A DNA stretch of 64,000 nucleotides, taken from assembly GCA_020444545.1 (NCBI GenBank), contig JAHLKT010000002.1, positions 1 through 64,000 of the forward strand, read 5' to 3'. The notes below the pieces were generated by a model that saw only the letters and a list, made by a program, of their open reading frames with translations, ran no database searches and had not been told where the DNA came from. Numbering within the stretch: position 1 is the stretch's first letter; every line of letters starts with the position of its first letter. Source of the DNA: Desulfarculaceae bacterium (lineage in GTDB: Bacteria; Desulfobacterota; Desulfarculia; Desulfarculales; Desulfarculaceae). Position numbers and translations under genes: made by a program. Positions 6,065 through 15,463 of this stretch are shown here, one piece after another.

Positions 6065-8724
6065 TACGCCGTCGACTCCTCCGGAGAAAATTCGCTATGC
6101 ACCAACTGAACCTCCTGCTCCTTGGTGAGCACTTCGCCGTCCAGGCGGGCCGCCTGCACCCGGTCCAAGATGCGCTTGAACAAGGGGCCGGGCCTGAAGC
6201 CCATGGCCTTCAAGTCGTCGCCGCCCAGCTCGGGCCGCACCCGGGCCAGGCTGGTCAGATATTGGCTCACCGCCCGCTTGGCCCACTGGCGGGTGGCTTT
6301 GGCCATGATGAACAACTGATACTCCGGGGCCAGGGGATGCAGCCGGAAGTATATCTCCGAGGCGCAGGGTTTCTTGCGCTGCAACAGGTTGAGCGATTGC
6401 AGGGCCCGTTGCAGCTCGGCCTCCATCTCCTCGCGCTGCTTGGGCGAAAAGCCCAAACGGCGGCCCAGGGCCTGGCGCTGATCCGCTTCCAGGCAGTCGC
6501 CCAGGCCCAGGTAGTATACCAGCCATTGGCTGACCGGCTGGTCCAGGAAGGAAAGGCGGTGCCAGGCCAGGGCCTCTTCCAGGTCCTCCAGCAGCTCCTC
6601 ATCTTTGGGCAAGATCTTCAGCTCGGGGTTGAACACGTACAGGAGCTTGAGCTCCCGAAGGCGGCGCAGGCAGTCCACGGCCCGCTCTTCCTCCAGCATC
6701 TGGCGGAACTCGCCGAAGAGCCGCCTGCCGGAGAGGCGCTTGAAGGCCTGAATCTTGTTGGCGTTCTTGATCAGCCCCTCGGTGAGCTTGCCGATGCGGA
6801 AGCCGAAGCGCTGCTCAAAGCGCACCGCCCGGAACACGCGGGTGGGGTCTTCCACAAAGGAAAGGTTGTGCAGCACCCGCACCGCCTTTTCCTTGATATC
6901 GCGCAAGCCGTCGAAGAAGTCCACCAACTGGCCGAAGCCCTCGGGGTTGAGCACCACGGCCAGGGTGTTGATGGTGAAGTCACGGCGGTAAAGGTCCAGC
7001 TTGAGGCTGGACATCTCCACCACCGGCAGGGCGGCCGGGGAGTCGTAGTACTCCAGGCGGGCGGTGGCCACGTCCATGCTCAGGCCGGACTCGAAGGTGA
7101 GGTTGGCGGTGTTGAACTTCTTGTGGGTGCGCACCTTGACCCCGGGGTGCAGCTCGCCGTAGCGGCGGGCAAAGGCGATGCCGTCGCCCTCCACCACGAT
7201 GTCCAGGTCCAGGTTCTCCCGCCGGAGGAACAGATCGCGCACCGAGCCGCCCACCAGATAGGTCTTGAACTCCAGGTCCCGGGCCACCGAGCCCATCTCC
7301 TTGAGGATATTCATGACCCGCCGGGGCAGGCGCTCGCCCATGAGGCTCTTGATGTTCTTGTTGCGCACCGGGCGGGGGGCCTCGTGGCGCTCGGTGATCA
7401 GCGGGTTTTCGATCAAGGTGTTAAGCAGGTCGGTGCGGGTGATCACCCCCAGGAGCTTGGGGCCGTCCATCACCGGCACCAGGCGCATGCGGCGCTCCAC
7501 CACCGCCTCTTCCACCTCCACCAGGGTGGCGTTGGGCGAGAGCACCTCCACGCCCGGGGTCATGTACTCCACCACCGAGAGATCGCCCAGGCCGTGGAAC
7601 ACCGCCTTTTCCACGGTCATGCGGGTGATGATGCCCCGCACCTCGCCCCCGCCGCTCACCGGCATGACGTTGACGTTGTAGCGGGTGAGCACCTGCTCCG
7701 CCTCCTTGAGGGTGGTCTCGGGCGGCACGGTGATCACTGGGCTGGTCATCAGGTCCTTGGCCAGGATGGTGGGGTTGATGGAGCTGAGCAAGAGGCTCTT
7801 GAGCCGCTCGCCAGCCTCCACCAGGGTCATGTCTTTGAGGGTGGCGCTGGCCGCGCTGGGGTGGCCGCCGCCGCCCATGGCCGAGGCGATGGTCCCGGCG
7901 TCCACCTCGGGCAGGCGGGAGCGGGCCACCAGGTAGATGCGCCCCTCCATGCGGGCCAGGGCGAACAGGGCGTCCAGGTTCTCCATGTCCATGAATTTGT
8001 GCACCAGCACCGCGAACTCGGGCACGTAGGTATCGCGGCTCACCTGGCTGACCACGATGGAGATCCCGCCCACGTTCACCGTCTCGGCCGCCTCGATGAG
8101 GTCGTGCAACAGGCCCACTTCGTCGGCGCTGAGCTCCCGGGTGATGAGGTCGGAGATCACGTTGAGCATGGCCCCCTGGCTGACCAGCCAGGCGGCGGCC
8201 TCGAAATCGGCCGGGGTGGCCGAGACGAAGTGGAAGGAGCCGGTGTCCTCGTAGATGCCCAGGGCCAGAATGGTGGCCTCGTCCTCGCTGAGGGCGATGC
8301 CCTCCTTGCGCAGCAGCTTGGTCATGATGGTCACCGTGGACCCCACCATTTCCACGATCTGCAAATCGGCCTGAACGTCGTTGTCCGAGTCCGGGTGATG
8401 GTCGTAGGCGATCACCTCCACCTCGGGTTCGTCGGCCAGGCGGGCCAGCTCGCCGATGCGGTCCTTTTGGCGGTTGTCCACCAGGATCAGGCGGCCCACC
8501 CGCTCAAAGGGCACCTGCTTGATCTTCACGAAGTTGTAGAGAAAGCTCACCGACTCCACGAAGAAGTTGCGCAGATTGCGCTCCTGGGCCCCGGGGAAGA
8601 CCAGCATGGCCTCGGGGTAGAGCTTGGCCGCGGCCAGCATGGAGGCCAGGGCGTCGTAGTCCGCATTGACGTGGGTGGTGATCACTTCCAGGTCGCGGGG
8701 CGGTTTTTTCTGGGTGTCGCTCAC
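6064..8724 (-). CDS. DHH-CBS-nucleotidyltransferase fusion, tRNA CCA-end (A-adding type) enzyme
   Basis: 886 residues with four parts. The DHH phosphoesterase domain has THVNADYDA near residue 18 and YDHHPDSDND near 107. A DHHA1-like part follows with GGGGHPSAASATL near 284. Two CBS domains span about residues 315-435. The last part is a class II polymerase-beta nucleotidyltransferase with VGGSVRDLF (491-499), the catalytic pair D506/D508 in LDLDIVVEGD, then tRNA-binding helices. Such fusions are thought to add the terminal A of tRNA CCA, with a separate enzyme adding CC; this is family knowledge, not shown here. The start is GTG at 8724. The downstream protease gene is coupled to its stop. 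Confidence 0.88.
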   Translation of the reverse strand: MSDTQKKPPRDLEVITTHVNADYDALASMLAAAKLYPEAMLVFPGAQERNLRNFFVESVSFLYNFVKIKQVPFERVGRLILVDNRQKDRIGELARLADEPEVEVIAYDHHPDSDNDVQADLQIVEMVGSTVTIMTKLLRKEGIALSEDEATILALGIYEDTGSFHFVSATPADFEAAAWLVSQGAMLNVISDLITRELSADEVGLLHDLIEAAETVNVGGISIVVSQVSRDTYVPEFAVLVHKFMDMENLDALFALARMEGRIYLVARSRLPEVDAGTIASAMGGGGHPSAASATLKDMTLVEAGERLKSLLLSSINPTILAKDLMTSPVITVPPETTLKEAEQVLTRYNVNVMPVSGGGEVRGIITRMTVEKAVFHGLGDLSVVEYMTPGVEVLSPNATLVEVEEAVVERRMRLVPVMDGPKLLGVITRTDLLNTLIENPLITERHEAPRPVRNKNIKSLMGERLPRRVMNILKEMGSVARDLEFKTYLVGGSVRDLFLRRENLDLDIVVEGDGIAFARRYGELHPGVKVRTHKKFNTANLTFESGLSMDVATARLEYYDSPAALPVVEMSSLKLDLYRRDFTINTLAVVLNPEGFGQLVDFFDGLRDIKEKAVRVLHNLSFVEDPTRVFRAVRFEQRFGFRIGKLTEGLIKNANKIQAFKRLSGRRLFGEFRQMLEEERAVDCLRRLRELKLLYVFNPELKILPKDEELLEDLEEALAWHRLSFLDQPVSQWLVYYLGLGDCLEADQRQALGRRLGFSPKQREEMEAELQRALQSLNLLQRKKPCASEIYFRLHPLAPEYQLFIMAKATRQWAKRAVSQYLTSLARVRPELGGDDLKAMGFRPGPLFKRILDRVQAARLDGEVLTKEQEVQLVHSEFSPEESTA

Positions 8725-8730
8725 TAGGGG

Positions 8731-9651
8731 CTAGCCTCGCGGGTGGAAGCGGTGGTGCACCTGGACCAGCCGCTTGGTGGTGACGTGGGTGTAGACCTGG
8801 GTGGTGCCGATGTCCGCGTGGCCCAGCATGAGCTGCACCGAGCGCAGGTCGGCCCCGCCCTCCAGCAGATGGGTGGCAAAGGTATGCCTGAGGGTGTGGG
8901 GGGTCACCGGGCCGGTGACGTTCGCCAGCTTGTAGTACTTGGTGACGATCTTCCACACTCCCATGCGGCTTAAGCGGCCGCCCCGGTTGTTGAGGAATAT
9001 CTCCTCTTGCCGCCGGCCCTTGAGCAGGCGCTGGCGCGCTCCCTCCAGATACTCGGTGAGCACCTTGAGGGCCGTCTCGTGCACCGGCACCAGACGCTCC
9101 TTGTCGCCCTTGCCCCGCACCAACAGGCAGCCGATCTGAAACTGCACGTCGCCCACTCCGATGCCCAGCACCTCGCTGACCCGAAGCCCGGCCGCGTACA
9201 TCAGCTCCAGCATGGCCCGGTCGCGCGCCCCCAGGTCGGTCTTGGGGTCGGGCGCGGCCAGGAGGCGCTCCACTTCCTCGCGCGAGAGGAAGTAGGGCAG
9301 GCCGCCGGGCAGGCGCGGGCCGCTGAGCCCGGCCAGGGGGTCGGCCCCCAGCTCCTGGCGCTTTTGCAGATAAGCCACCAGCCCGCGCAGGGCCGAGAGC
9401 CGCCGGGCCCGGGTGCGCGGGGCCAGGCCCTTTTTGGCGGCCTGGGCCAGGTAGCCCACCAGATGCAGGGGCTCCACCTTGTCCCAGGCGTTCAGATCCT
9501 GCGCCAGAAGATAGCCGGTGATGTCGTGCAGGTCCTCGGCATAGGCTTGCACCGTGTTGGGGCTCATGCCCCGCTCGGCGGCCAGGTGCTCCAGATAGCG
9601 GTCCACCGCCTGGTGCAGGGCCGGGATCGGAGCATCAGGGTTGGAGGTCAT
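8731..9651 (-). CDS. xerD: Tyrosine recombinase of the XerC/XerD type
   Basis: 306 residues, the usual Xer length. The N-terminal SAM-like DNA-binding domain spans about residues 10-105. The catalytic set is complete: R157 (GLRVSEVLG), K181 (GKGDKER), H252 and R255 (HTLRHTFATHL), H278 (LGHADIGTT) and the nucleophile Y287. Xer recombinases resolve chromosome dimers at dif with FtsK. The choice of XerD over XerC is tentative, and the chromosomal housekeeping context argues against a phage integrase. Its ATG overlaps the end of the aminopeptidase gene by 17 bases. Confidence 0.88.
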   Translation of the reverse strand: MTSNPDAPIPALHQAVDRYLEHLAAERGMSPNTVQAYAEDLHDITGYLLAQDLNAWDKVEPLHLVGYLAQAAKKGLAPRTRARRLSALRGLVAYLQKRQELGADPLAGLSGPRLPGGLPYFLSREEVERLLAAPDPKTDLGARDRAMLELMYAAGLRVSEVLGIGVGDVQFQIGCLLVRGKGDKERLVPVHETALKVLTEYLEGARQRLLKGRRQEEIFLNNRGGRLSRMGVWKIVTKYYKLANVTGPVTPHTLRHTFATHLLEGGADLRSVQLMLGHADIGTTQVYTHVTTKRLVQVHHRFHPRG

Positions 9652-10738
9652 AATAGCGGTCCAGGCTCCCCAGGCGGCGGCAGCCGTCCTCGGTGAGCAG
9701 CACCATGTCCTCCAGGCGCACCCCGCCGTAGCCCGGCAAATAGATGCCCGGCTCGATGGTGAAAACCATGCTTTCTTCCAAGATGTCGTCGGCCCGGGGG
9801 CCCACCCGGGGCTCCTCGTGGGTGGCCAGGCCCACCCCGTGGCCCAGGGAATGACCGAAGCGGGAGCCGTAGCCCGCCTCGGCGATGACCTGGCGGGCGA
9901 TCTCGTCGGCTTCGTTGCCGGTATAGCCGGGCATGATCTCGGCGGTGGCCTGGTTCTTGGCCGCCAGGGTGATGGCGTAGATCTCCTTGAAACGCTCGTC
10001 CGCCGCCTCCAGGCCGCCGGCCACCACGGTGCGCGAGATGTCCGAGCAGTAGCCGTTCAGGCGCGCGCCCACGTCGAAGACCACCGGGTCGCCGCGCTCT
10101 ATGATGCGCTCGCCGCTCTCGGCGTGGGGCTCGGCCCCGTTGGGCCCGGAGGCCACGGTGGGCGGGAAGGCCACGCCCTGGGCCCCGGCGTCCTCCACCG
10201 CGCGGGCGATGGCCAGAGCCAGATCGCGCTCCCGCTTGCCCACGATGTCCGTGGCCAACACGCCGTCCAGCACCTTTTCCATGAGGGCCAGGCTGGCGGC
10301 CAAGGCCTCTATTTCAGCGGAGTTTTTGCGCACCCGCCATTGGGCGACCAGGCCCTCGGTGGGCACCATCTCCACCCCGTCCAGCTTGGTCTCGATGCGC
10401 CGCCGCCAAAGGTCGAGCATGGCCTCGGACTCGTAGGCCAGGGTCTTTACCCCTAGCTCGGGCAGCACCGCGCCCAAGAGCAGGGGCAGGCCCTGCTGGT
10501 AGATTATGGTCTCGAAATAGGTGGCCTGGGCCCGCGCGGTTAGCTCGTAGCGGAAGTCGGTGAGCAGCAGGGCGGCGTTCTGGCTGATCAAAAGCGAGCC
10601 CGAGCTTTCGCCCCATTGGCCGTCTTCGGCGGCAAACCCGCTGAGATAGCGGCGGTTGGCCGGCAAAGTGACGAGCACGGCGTCCAGGCCCTCTTGGGCC
10701 AGGAAGGCGCGCAGCTTGGCCAGGCGGGTTTTAATCAT
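9635..10738 (-). CDS. Aminopeptidase P family Xaa-Pro peptidase (M24)
   Basis: About 367 residues from ATG 10738. The N-terminal creatinase-type domain is followed by the pita-bread M24 domain, with metal ligands in VVFDVGARLNGYCSDISRT, the GHSLGHGVGLATHE His motif, and the Glu ligands of FTIEPGIYLPGYGGVRLED (quoted parts). It removes N-terminal residues preceding proline. The frame is open to 10813, but ATG 10738 is chosen because GGAG lies six bases upstream and the family begins at about this point. A TATAAA-like element lies near 10771-10776 on the minus strand. It could also be a dedicated Xaa-Pro dipeptidase. Confidence 0.85.
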   Translation of the reverse strand: MIKTRLAKLRAFLAQEGLDAVLVTLPANRRYLSGFAAEDGQWGESSGSLLISQNAALLLTDFRYELTARAQATYFETIIYQQGLPLLLGAVLPELGVKTLAYESEAMLDLWRRRIETKLDGVEMVPTEGLVAQWRVRKNSAEIEALAASLALMEKVLDGVLATDIVGKRERDLALAIARAVEDAGAQGVAFPPTVASGPNGAEPHAESGERIIERGDPVVFDVGARLNGYCSDISRTVVAGGLEAADERFKEIYAITLAAKNQATAEIMPGYTGNEADEIARQVIAEAGYGSRFGHSLGHGVGLATHEEPRVGPRADDILEESMVFTIEPGIYLPGYGGVRLEDMVLLTEDGCRRLGSLDRYYDLQP

Positions 10739-10804
10739 GGTTTCGCTCCGGGCTCTTTGGCGATTTATACAGCCTGAATAAGATTTTATAGCATCGGGCC
10801 CCCA

Positions 10805-10835
10805 GCCTGGCAAGGGCGGCTCCGGCTTGCCAGGC
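10805..10835. promoter_or_regulatory. 10-base inverted repeat in a divergent promoter region
   Basis: GCCTGGCAAG (10805-10814) and CTTGCCAGGC (10826-10835) form a perfect inverted repeat with an 11-base spacer. It sits between the divergent aminopeptidase and activator-like genes, in the right place for an operator. It has no T tract on either side, so a terminator is less likely. Binding is not demonstrated. Confidence 0.5.
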
Positions 10836-10873
10836 CGCCCCGAGCTGGGGTATTAAATAACAACTTTGCCTTG

Positions 10874-12292
10874 ATGGGGGAGCCTTTGCAACCAGTCCAA
10901 CGAGTAGCCCTGGCCGCCGCCACGGACCTGGCAGCCTTTCTGGGCGGGGAGGCCGCGGCGCCCCGCCCCCGGGTGGCCCAGCGGGCGCGGCCCCTGCCGC
11001 CCATGGAAAGCCTGGCCCCGGAGCAGCGCCAGGCCCTCAGGCAATTGGCCTCGGCGGTGGTGGAACTGGTGCTCTCCCTGGCGGGCAAGCGCCTGGCCCT
11101 GGGCGAGGCCGAGACCGCGGTGCGCCGCGAGGTGCACAAGCGGCTCATGGCCAACCCTGTCCTGGAGCGGGCCGTGGCCGCGCGCATGGAAGCGGCATTG
11201 CCCGGGCTGATGAACCTGGAGCGCCTAGCCGCCCTGGCCGGGGAGGGGATGAACGCCCCGGCCCTGGCCGCCCTGGAGCCCGGCGAGGCTCTGGTGGGCT
11301 CCTCGCCCGCCTTTGCCAAGGTTCTGGAGGACTTGGCCCTGGTGGCCGGGACCGATTTTCCGGTGCTGATAACCGGGGAGAGCGGCACGGGCAAGGAGCT
11401 GATGGCCCGGCGGCTGCACCGCCTGAGCCCCCGTCGGGAGGGTCCCCTGGTGGTGGTGAACTGCGCGGCCCTTCCGCCCAATTTGCTGGAGAGTGAGCTG
11501 TTCGGCCACGAGAAGGGGGCCTTCACCGGAGCGCATGAGGCCCGGCCGGGCTATGTGCGCTCGGCGGCCGGGGGCACCCTGTTCTTGGACGAGATCGGCG
11601 AGGCCCCTGCCGAGGTGCAGGTGCGCCTGCTGCGGGTATTGGAGAGCCGGGCGGTCACTCCGGTGGGCGGCGGTCGCGAGCTGCCCGTGGACTTTCGTTT
11701 GGTGGCGGCCACCCACCGCGACCTGGGCGCGGCGGCTGAGCGCGGCGAGTTCAACCAGGCCTTGCTCTACCGCATCCAGGTGGTGCCCCTGGACCTGCCG
11801 CCGCTCCGAGCGCGGCAGGGGGACCTGGACCCGCTCATCGACCATTTTCTAGCCCAGGCCTGCTCTTTGACCGGGCGGCGGGTGAGCCTGTCGTCCGAGG
11901 CCCGGGAACTCATGAAGGCTTACGCCTGGCCGGGCAACGTGCGCGAGCTGATCAACCTGGTGCAGCGCCTGGTGGTGCTCTGCCGGGGCGAGGAGATCAC
12001 CTCGGCCTCGCTGCCGCCCCATCTCTGCGGCGGCCAGGGCGACGAGGCCCGCTGGCTGAAGGCCTTGGCGGATGTGGAAGGCATCGCCGAGGCGCGCAAA
12101 GCCCCCTTGGCCGGGGTGTTGGCCCGCTGGCAGGGCCGCGAGCTGGCCAACCAGGACTTGCGCTCCGAGCTGGGCTGCTCCGACTCCACGGCCAAGAACA
12201 TCCTGGCCGCCCTGGCCGCGGCGGGATTGGCCCAGGCCAGCGGCCAGCGGGGAGGGCGGCGCTATTGCCTGGAAGAGCCTCCCGGAGCCTGA
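10874..12292 (+). CDS. Sigma-54 activator-like AAA+ transcriptional regulator
   Basis: About 472 residues. The central AAA+ domain (about 140-360) has Walker [10 protein letters not shown] near 168, the sigma-54-contacting loop GAFTGA near 215 and Walker [10 protein letters not shown] near 235, so it should remodel sigma-54 RNA polymerase. The N-terminal region (about 1-135) is helical with no receiver, PAS or GAF motif I can recognise. The C-terminal region is not a plain Fis helix-turn-helix; it looks like a winged helix ([20 protein letters not shown]). TTG at 10871 or ATG at 10874 may start it; neither has a clear Shine-Dalgarno. Its targets are unknown. proC follows after 76 bases. Confidence 0.82.
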   Translation: MGEPLQPVQRVALAAATDLAAFLGGEAAAPRPRVAQRARPLPPMESLAPEQRQALRQLASAVVELVLSLAGKRLALGEAETAVRREVHKRLMANPVLERAVAARMEAALPGLMNLERLAALAGEGMNAPALAALEPGEALVGSSPAFAKVLEDLALVAGTDFPVLITGESGTGKELMARRLHRLSPRREGPLVVVNCAALPPNLLESELFGHEKGAFTGAHEARPGYVRSAAGGTLFLDEIGEAPAEVQVRLLRVLESRAVTPVGGGRELPVDFRLVAATHRDLGAAAERGEFNQALLYRIQVVPLDLPPLRARQGDLDPLIDHFLAQACSLTGRRVSLSSEARELMKAYAWPGNVRELINLVQRLVVLCRGEEITSASLPPHLCGGQGDEARWLKALADVEGIAEARKAPLAGVLARWQGRELANQDLRSELGCSDSTAKNILAALAAAGLAQASGQRGGRRYCLEEPPGA

Positions 12293-12368
12293 CCCCTGGA
12301 GCGCGGGGCCGCCAACGGCTATAGTAAGATACGTACCCGGCGACGACCGCCGGTGAGGAGAAAAAATC

Positions 12369-13181
12369 ATGGCGCTAAAGGGACGCATAGGCCTGGCCGG
12401 CGGCGGCAACATGGGCTCCGCCCTCTTGAAGGGCATGCTCAACGCCGGGCTGGTGGAGACTGGCCAGGTAGTGGTGGCCGAAAAGCTGGCCCCTAGAGCC
12501 GAGCAGCTCCGCACCGAGCTGGGGGTGAGCACGGTGGGCTCGATCTCGGAGATGGGCTCGCTGGAGGTGTTCATCCTGGCGGTGAAGCCCGCGGACGTGC
12601 CCTCGGCGGCGGCCGACGCGGCCGGGTGCCTTTCGTCCGAGACCCTGGTGATCACCCTGGCCGCCGGGGTGAAGCGGGAGACCGTGGCTCAGGCGCTGCC
12701 CTCGGATCAGCCCCTGGTGCGGGCCATGCCCAACACCCCCGCCCTGATCGGCGCGGGCATCACCGCCATCTGCGGCGGGCCCGGCCTGGACCAGGCCCAC
12801 CTGGAGACCGCCGAGCAGGTCTTCGGCGCGGTGGGTCCGGTGGTGGTGGTGGACGAAAAGCTCATGGACGCGGTCACCGCCGTGTCGGGCTCGGGGCCGG
12901 CCTACGTGTTTCTGATCATCGAGGCCCTGTCCGACGCGGGGGTGAACCAGGGGCTGGACCGGCAGACCGCCACCGCCCTGGCCGCCCACACCGTGGCCGG
13001 AGCGGCTCGCCTTTTGATCGAAGGCGGCCAGCATCCCGGCGAGCTCAAGGACATGGTGACCAGCCCCGGCGGCACCACCATCGCGGGCCTGGCCGAGCTG
13101 GAGCGGGGAGGGGTGCGCGCCGCGCTCTACAACGCGGTGGAAGCGGCCACCCTGCGGGGCAAGACCCTGGGCAAGAAATAA
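12369..13181 (+). CDS. proC: Pyrroline-5-carboxylate reductase
   Basis: 270 residues. It catalyses the last step of proline synthesis, NAD(P)H-dependent reduction of pyrroline-5-carboxylate. The Rossmann motif GGGNMGSALLKGM starts near residue 10. Also visible are VRAMPNTPALIGAG, the dimerisation-domain signature AVSGSGPAYVFLIIEAL, and DMVTSPGGTTIAGL near the C-terminus. The start ATG follows GTGAGGAGAAAAAATC. It is 46 bases upstream of the AICAR transformylase-like gene on the same strand. Confidence 0.95.
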   Translation: MALKGRIGLAGGGNMGSALLKGMLNAGLVETGQVVVAEKLAPRAEQLRTELGVSTVGSISEMGSLEVFILAVKPADVPSAAADAAGCLSSETLVITLAAGVKRETVAQALPSDQPLVRAMPNTPALIGAGITAICGGPGLDQAHLETAEQVFGAVGPVVVVDEKLMDAVTAVSGSGPAYVFLIIEALSDAGVNQGLDRQTATALAAHTVAGAARLLIEGGQHPGELKDMVTSPGGTTIAGLAELERGGVRAALYNAVEAATLRGKTLGKK

Positions 13182-13227
13182 ACTTATTCAGCACGCGCCG
13201 GTCTTTGGGGCCGGAAGGAGATAGGCA

Positions 13228-14517
13228 GTGGCAGACATCAAGGCTCAGTACCGCACGGTGATGGCCGATCATTTCCCGCCCGAGGTGAAGCTCACCGTGG
13301 GCGACACCGAGCTGGTCTACGCCAAGCGGGCCTGGAAGCTGGCCGACGACAAGGGCGAGCTGATCGAGAAGGGCCTGCGTTACGGGGAGAACCCGGGCCA
13401 GGAGGCCGCGCTCTACGAGCTGAAGTCCGGCCAACTTTCCGTGGGCGAGGTGGAGCTGATCGGCGCGGGCTCGGGCCTGGTCAGCGCCATCGACGAGGCC
13501 CAGATGCTGCAAGCGGGCAAGCACCCCGGCAAGACCAACCTCACCGACGTGGACGGGGCCCTGCACATACTGCGCTACCTGACCGGCAAGCCGGCCTGCG
13601 CCATCATGAAGCACAACAACCCCTCGGGCGCGGCGGTGGCTGATACCATTTCCGAGGCCTATGAGAAGGCCTTTTTGGCCGACCTCATCGCGGCCTTCGG
13701 TGGCGCGGCGGTCTTGAACCGGCCGGTGGACAAGACCACGGCCGAGATGATCAATGAGCTGTACCTGGAAGTGGTGGCCGCCCCTGACTACGAAGAGGGC
13801 GCCTTGGACATCCTGAAGAAGGCCAAGAACCTGCGCATCCTGGGTATGCCCCGCATCGCCCAGCTGGCCGAATGGCGCGACCGCCGCTTCCTGGACATCA
13901 AGTGCCTCATCGACGGCGGCATGGTCTTGCAGACCAGCTCCTTCAACCCCATCAAGGGGCCGGGCGACCTCCTGCCCGCCCAGTGCGAGCACAACGGCGA
14001 GATGGTGGAGCCCATCCGCCAGGCCACCCCGGCCGAGCTGGAGGACGTGGTCTTTGGATGGGCGGTGGAGCAGGGGGTGACCAGCAACAGCGTAATCTAC
14101 GTTAAGGACGGCTGCACCGTGGGCATCGGCACCGGCGAGCAGGACCGGGTGGGCGTGGCCCGCATTGCGGCGCAAAAGGCCTACACCAAGTACGCCAACA
14201 AGCTCTGCTGGTTGCAGCACGGCCTGAAGTACGACGAGCTGGCCCTGGCCGTGGCCGAGGGGCGCGAGGACGCCGCCAAGATCAAGGCCATTGACGATGA
14301 GACCCAGCGCGACAAGGGCGGGCTGCCCGGCTCCATCATGATCTCCGACGCCTTCTTCCCCTTCCGCGACGGGGTGGACGTGGGCCTGGCCGAGGGGGTG
14401 AGCTGCATCGCCCATCCCGGCGGCAGCCTGCGCGACTGGGAGTCCATAGAGGCCTGCAACCAGGCCGACCCGCCGGTGGCCATGGTATTCACCGGACAAC
14501 GGGCCTTCAAACACTAG
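13228..14517 (+). CDS. Stand-alone AICAR transformylase domain protein (PurH-like without IMP cyclohydrolase)
   Basis: 429 residues. The sequence matches the AICAR formyltransferase half of PurH: LRYGENPGQEAALYE, then the active-site KHNNPSGAAV, then a SIMISDAFFPFRDGVD stretch with LPGS before it, ending in GQRAFKH. The N-terminal IMP cyclohydrolase domain (about 200 residues) of ordinary PurH is missing. It should transfer a formyl group to AICAR in purine synthesis, with ring closure done by another protein not in this window. The start is GTG 13228 behind GGAAGGAG. Some databases label such proteins IMP cyclohydrolase; the sequence argues for the transformylase part. Confidence 0.85.
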   Translation: MADIKAQYRTVMADHFPPEVKLTVGDTELVYAKRAWKLADDKGELIEKGLRYGENPGQEAALYELKSGQLSVGEVELIGAGSGLVSAIDEAQMLQAGKHPGKTNLTDVDGALHILRYLTGKPACAIMKHNNPSGAAVADTISEAYEKAFLADLIAAFGGAAVLNRPVDKTTAEMINELYLEVVAAPDYEEGALDILKKAKNLRILGMPRIAQLAEWRDRRFLDIKCLIDGGMVLQTSSFNPIKGPGDLLPAQCEHNGEMVEPIRQATPAELEDVVFGWAVEQGVTSNSVIYVKDGCTVGIGTGEQDRVGVARIAAQKAYTKYANKLCWLQHGLKYDELALAVAEGREDAAKIKAIDDETQRDKGGLPGSIMISDAFFPFRDGVDVGLAEGVSCIAHPGGSLRDWESIEACNQADPPVAMVFTGQRAFKH

Positions 14518-14535
14518 GCAAGCCGAGAGGCGCGC

Positions 14536-15456
14536 ATGGCACAGGACTGGCTACAGTTCAAGCACCTGCTGAACCCGGGCACTGTTTTGGGCATGGTGGC
14601 CCTGGCAGTATTCCTGTTCCTGTGCGCCTTTTTCGCCTCCCGCCTGCTCACCCAGATCCTCAAGCGCTCCAATTGGGTGATGGGCCACCTGGGCCGCCGG
14701 GTGGACCAGACCGTCATCGCCTTCACCCTGCGCCTGAAGTCGGTGGTGATCTACCTGGCCGCCATGGTGCTCTTCGCGGCCCTGGTGCCCCAGCTGCGGG
14801 GTCTGTTGGGCACGCTGGTGGCCGGCGCGGGCATCACCGCCATCATCGTGGGCTTCGCGGCCAAGTCCTCCCTGGCCAACGTCATCGCCGGGGTTTCCCT
14901 GGCCATCTACCGGCCTTTTCGCATCGGCGACAAGGTGACCATTGAGGACGAGTACGGCACGGTGGAGGACATCACCCTCCGCCACACCATCCTGCGCACC
15001 TGGGAAAACAAGCGGCTGATCCTGCCCAACGAGAAGATCGACTCAATGAGCCTGCTCAACCACTCCATCATCGATCCCAAGATTCTTCTGCGGGTGGAGT
15101 TCGGGGTGAGCTACGACACGGACATCGATCTGGCCCGGCGGCTGATCCTGGAAGAGGCGGCGCGCTGCCCTCAGCGCCTGGCCGACAGCCTGGCCCCGGA
15201 GGAGCCGGCGGTGCGGGTCATCTCCCACGGCGACTTTTCCATCGGCCTGCGTTTGTTGATGTGGACCGCGGACATCGCCGAGGCCTGGTCGGCCCGCTGG
15301 TGGCTGTTGGAGATGGTCAAGAAGCGCTTCGACGCCGAGGGGGTGGAGATTCCCTTCCCCTACCGCACCCTGGTCTACAAGAAAGAACTGCCCCCCGCCC
15401 GCCACGAGGGCGATGCGGCCGAGGGCCCAAGCCCCGGCCAGCCCCCCAAGCCCTGA
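14536..15456 (+). CDS. MscS-family mechanosensitive ion channel
   Basis: 306 residues. Three membrane segments lie in the first 120 residues (about 16-36, 64-84, 92-115). The pore-lining helix and beta domain carry the family signature: IIVGFAAKSSLANVIAGV, then YRPFRIGDKVTIEDEYGTVEDI (quoted in part), then ILPNEKIDS. The C-terminal alpha/beta part runs to about 285 and ends with a Pro-rich tail. It should open under membrane tension to release solutes. It starts 18 bases after the transformylase gene, and its stop lies 7 bases from the convergent phosphofructokinase stop. Confidence 0.9.
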   Translation: MAQDWLQFKHLLNPGTVLGMVALAVFLFLCAFFASRLLTQILKRSNWVMGHLGRRVDQTVIAFTLRLKSVVIYLAAMVLFAALVPQLRGLLGTLVAGAGITAIIVGFAAKSSLANVIAGVSLAIYRPFRIGDKVTIEDEYGTVEDITLRHTILRTWENKRLILPNEKIDSMSLLNHSIIDPKILLRVEFGVSYDTDIDLARRLILEEAARCPQRLADSLAPEEPAVRVISHGDFSIGLRLLMWTADIAEAWSARWWLLEMVKKRFDAEGVEIPFPYRTLVYKKELPPARHEGDAAEGPSPGQPPKP

Positions 15457-15463
15457 TTCTCTT

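Noticed and set aside
6097-8727. 876-codon open frame on the + strand opposite the tRNA nucleotidyltransferase
   Set aside because: It mirrors a GC-rich gene on the other strand, is full of His, Gln and Gly from reversed codons, and has no family motif. The minus-strand protein has four clear domains.
8731-9651. Phage integrase marking a genomic island
   Set aside because: The recombinase has Xer length and a housekeeping neighbourhood; no att repeats or phage genes are near.
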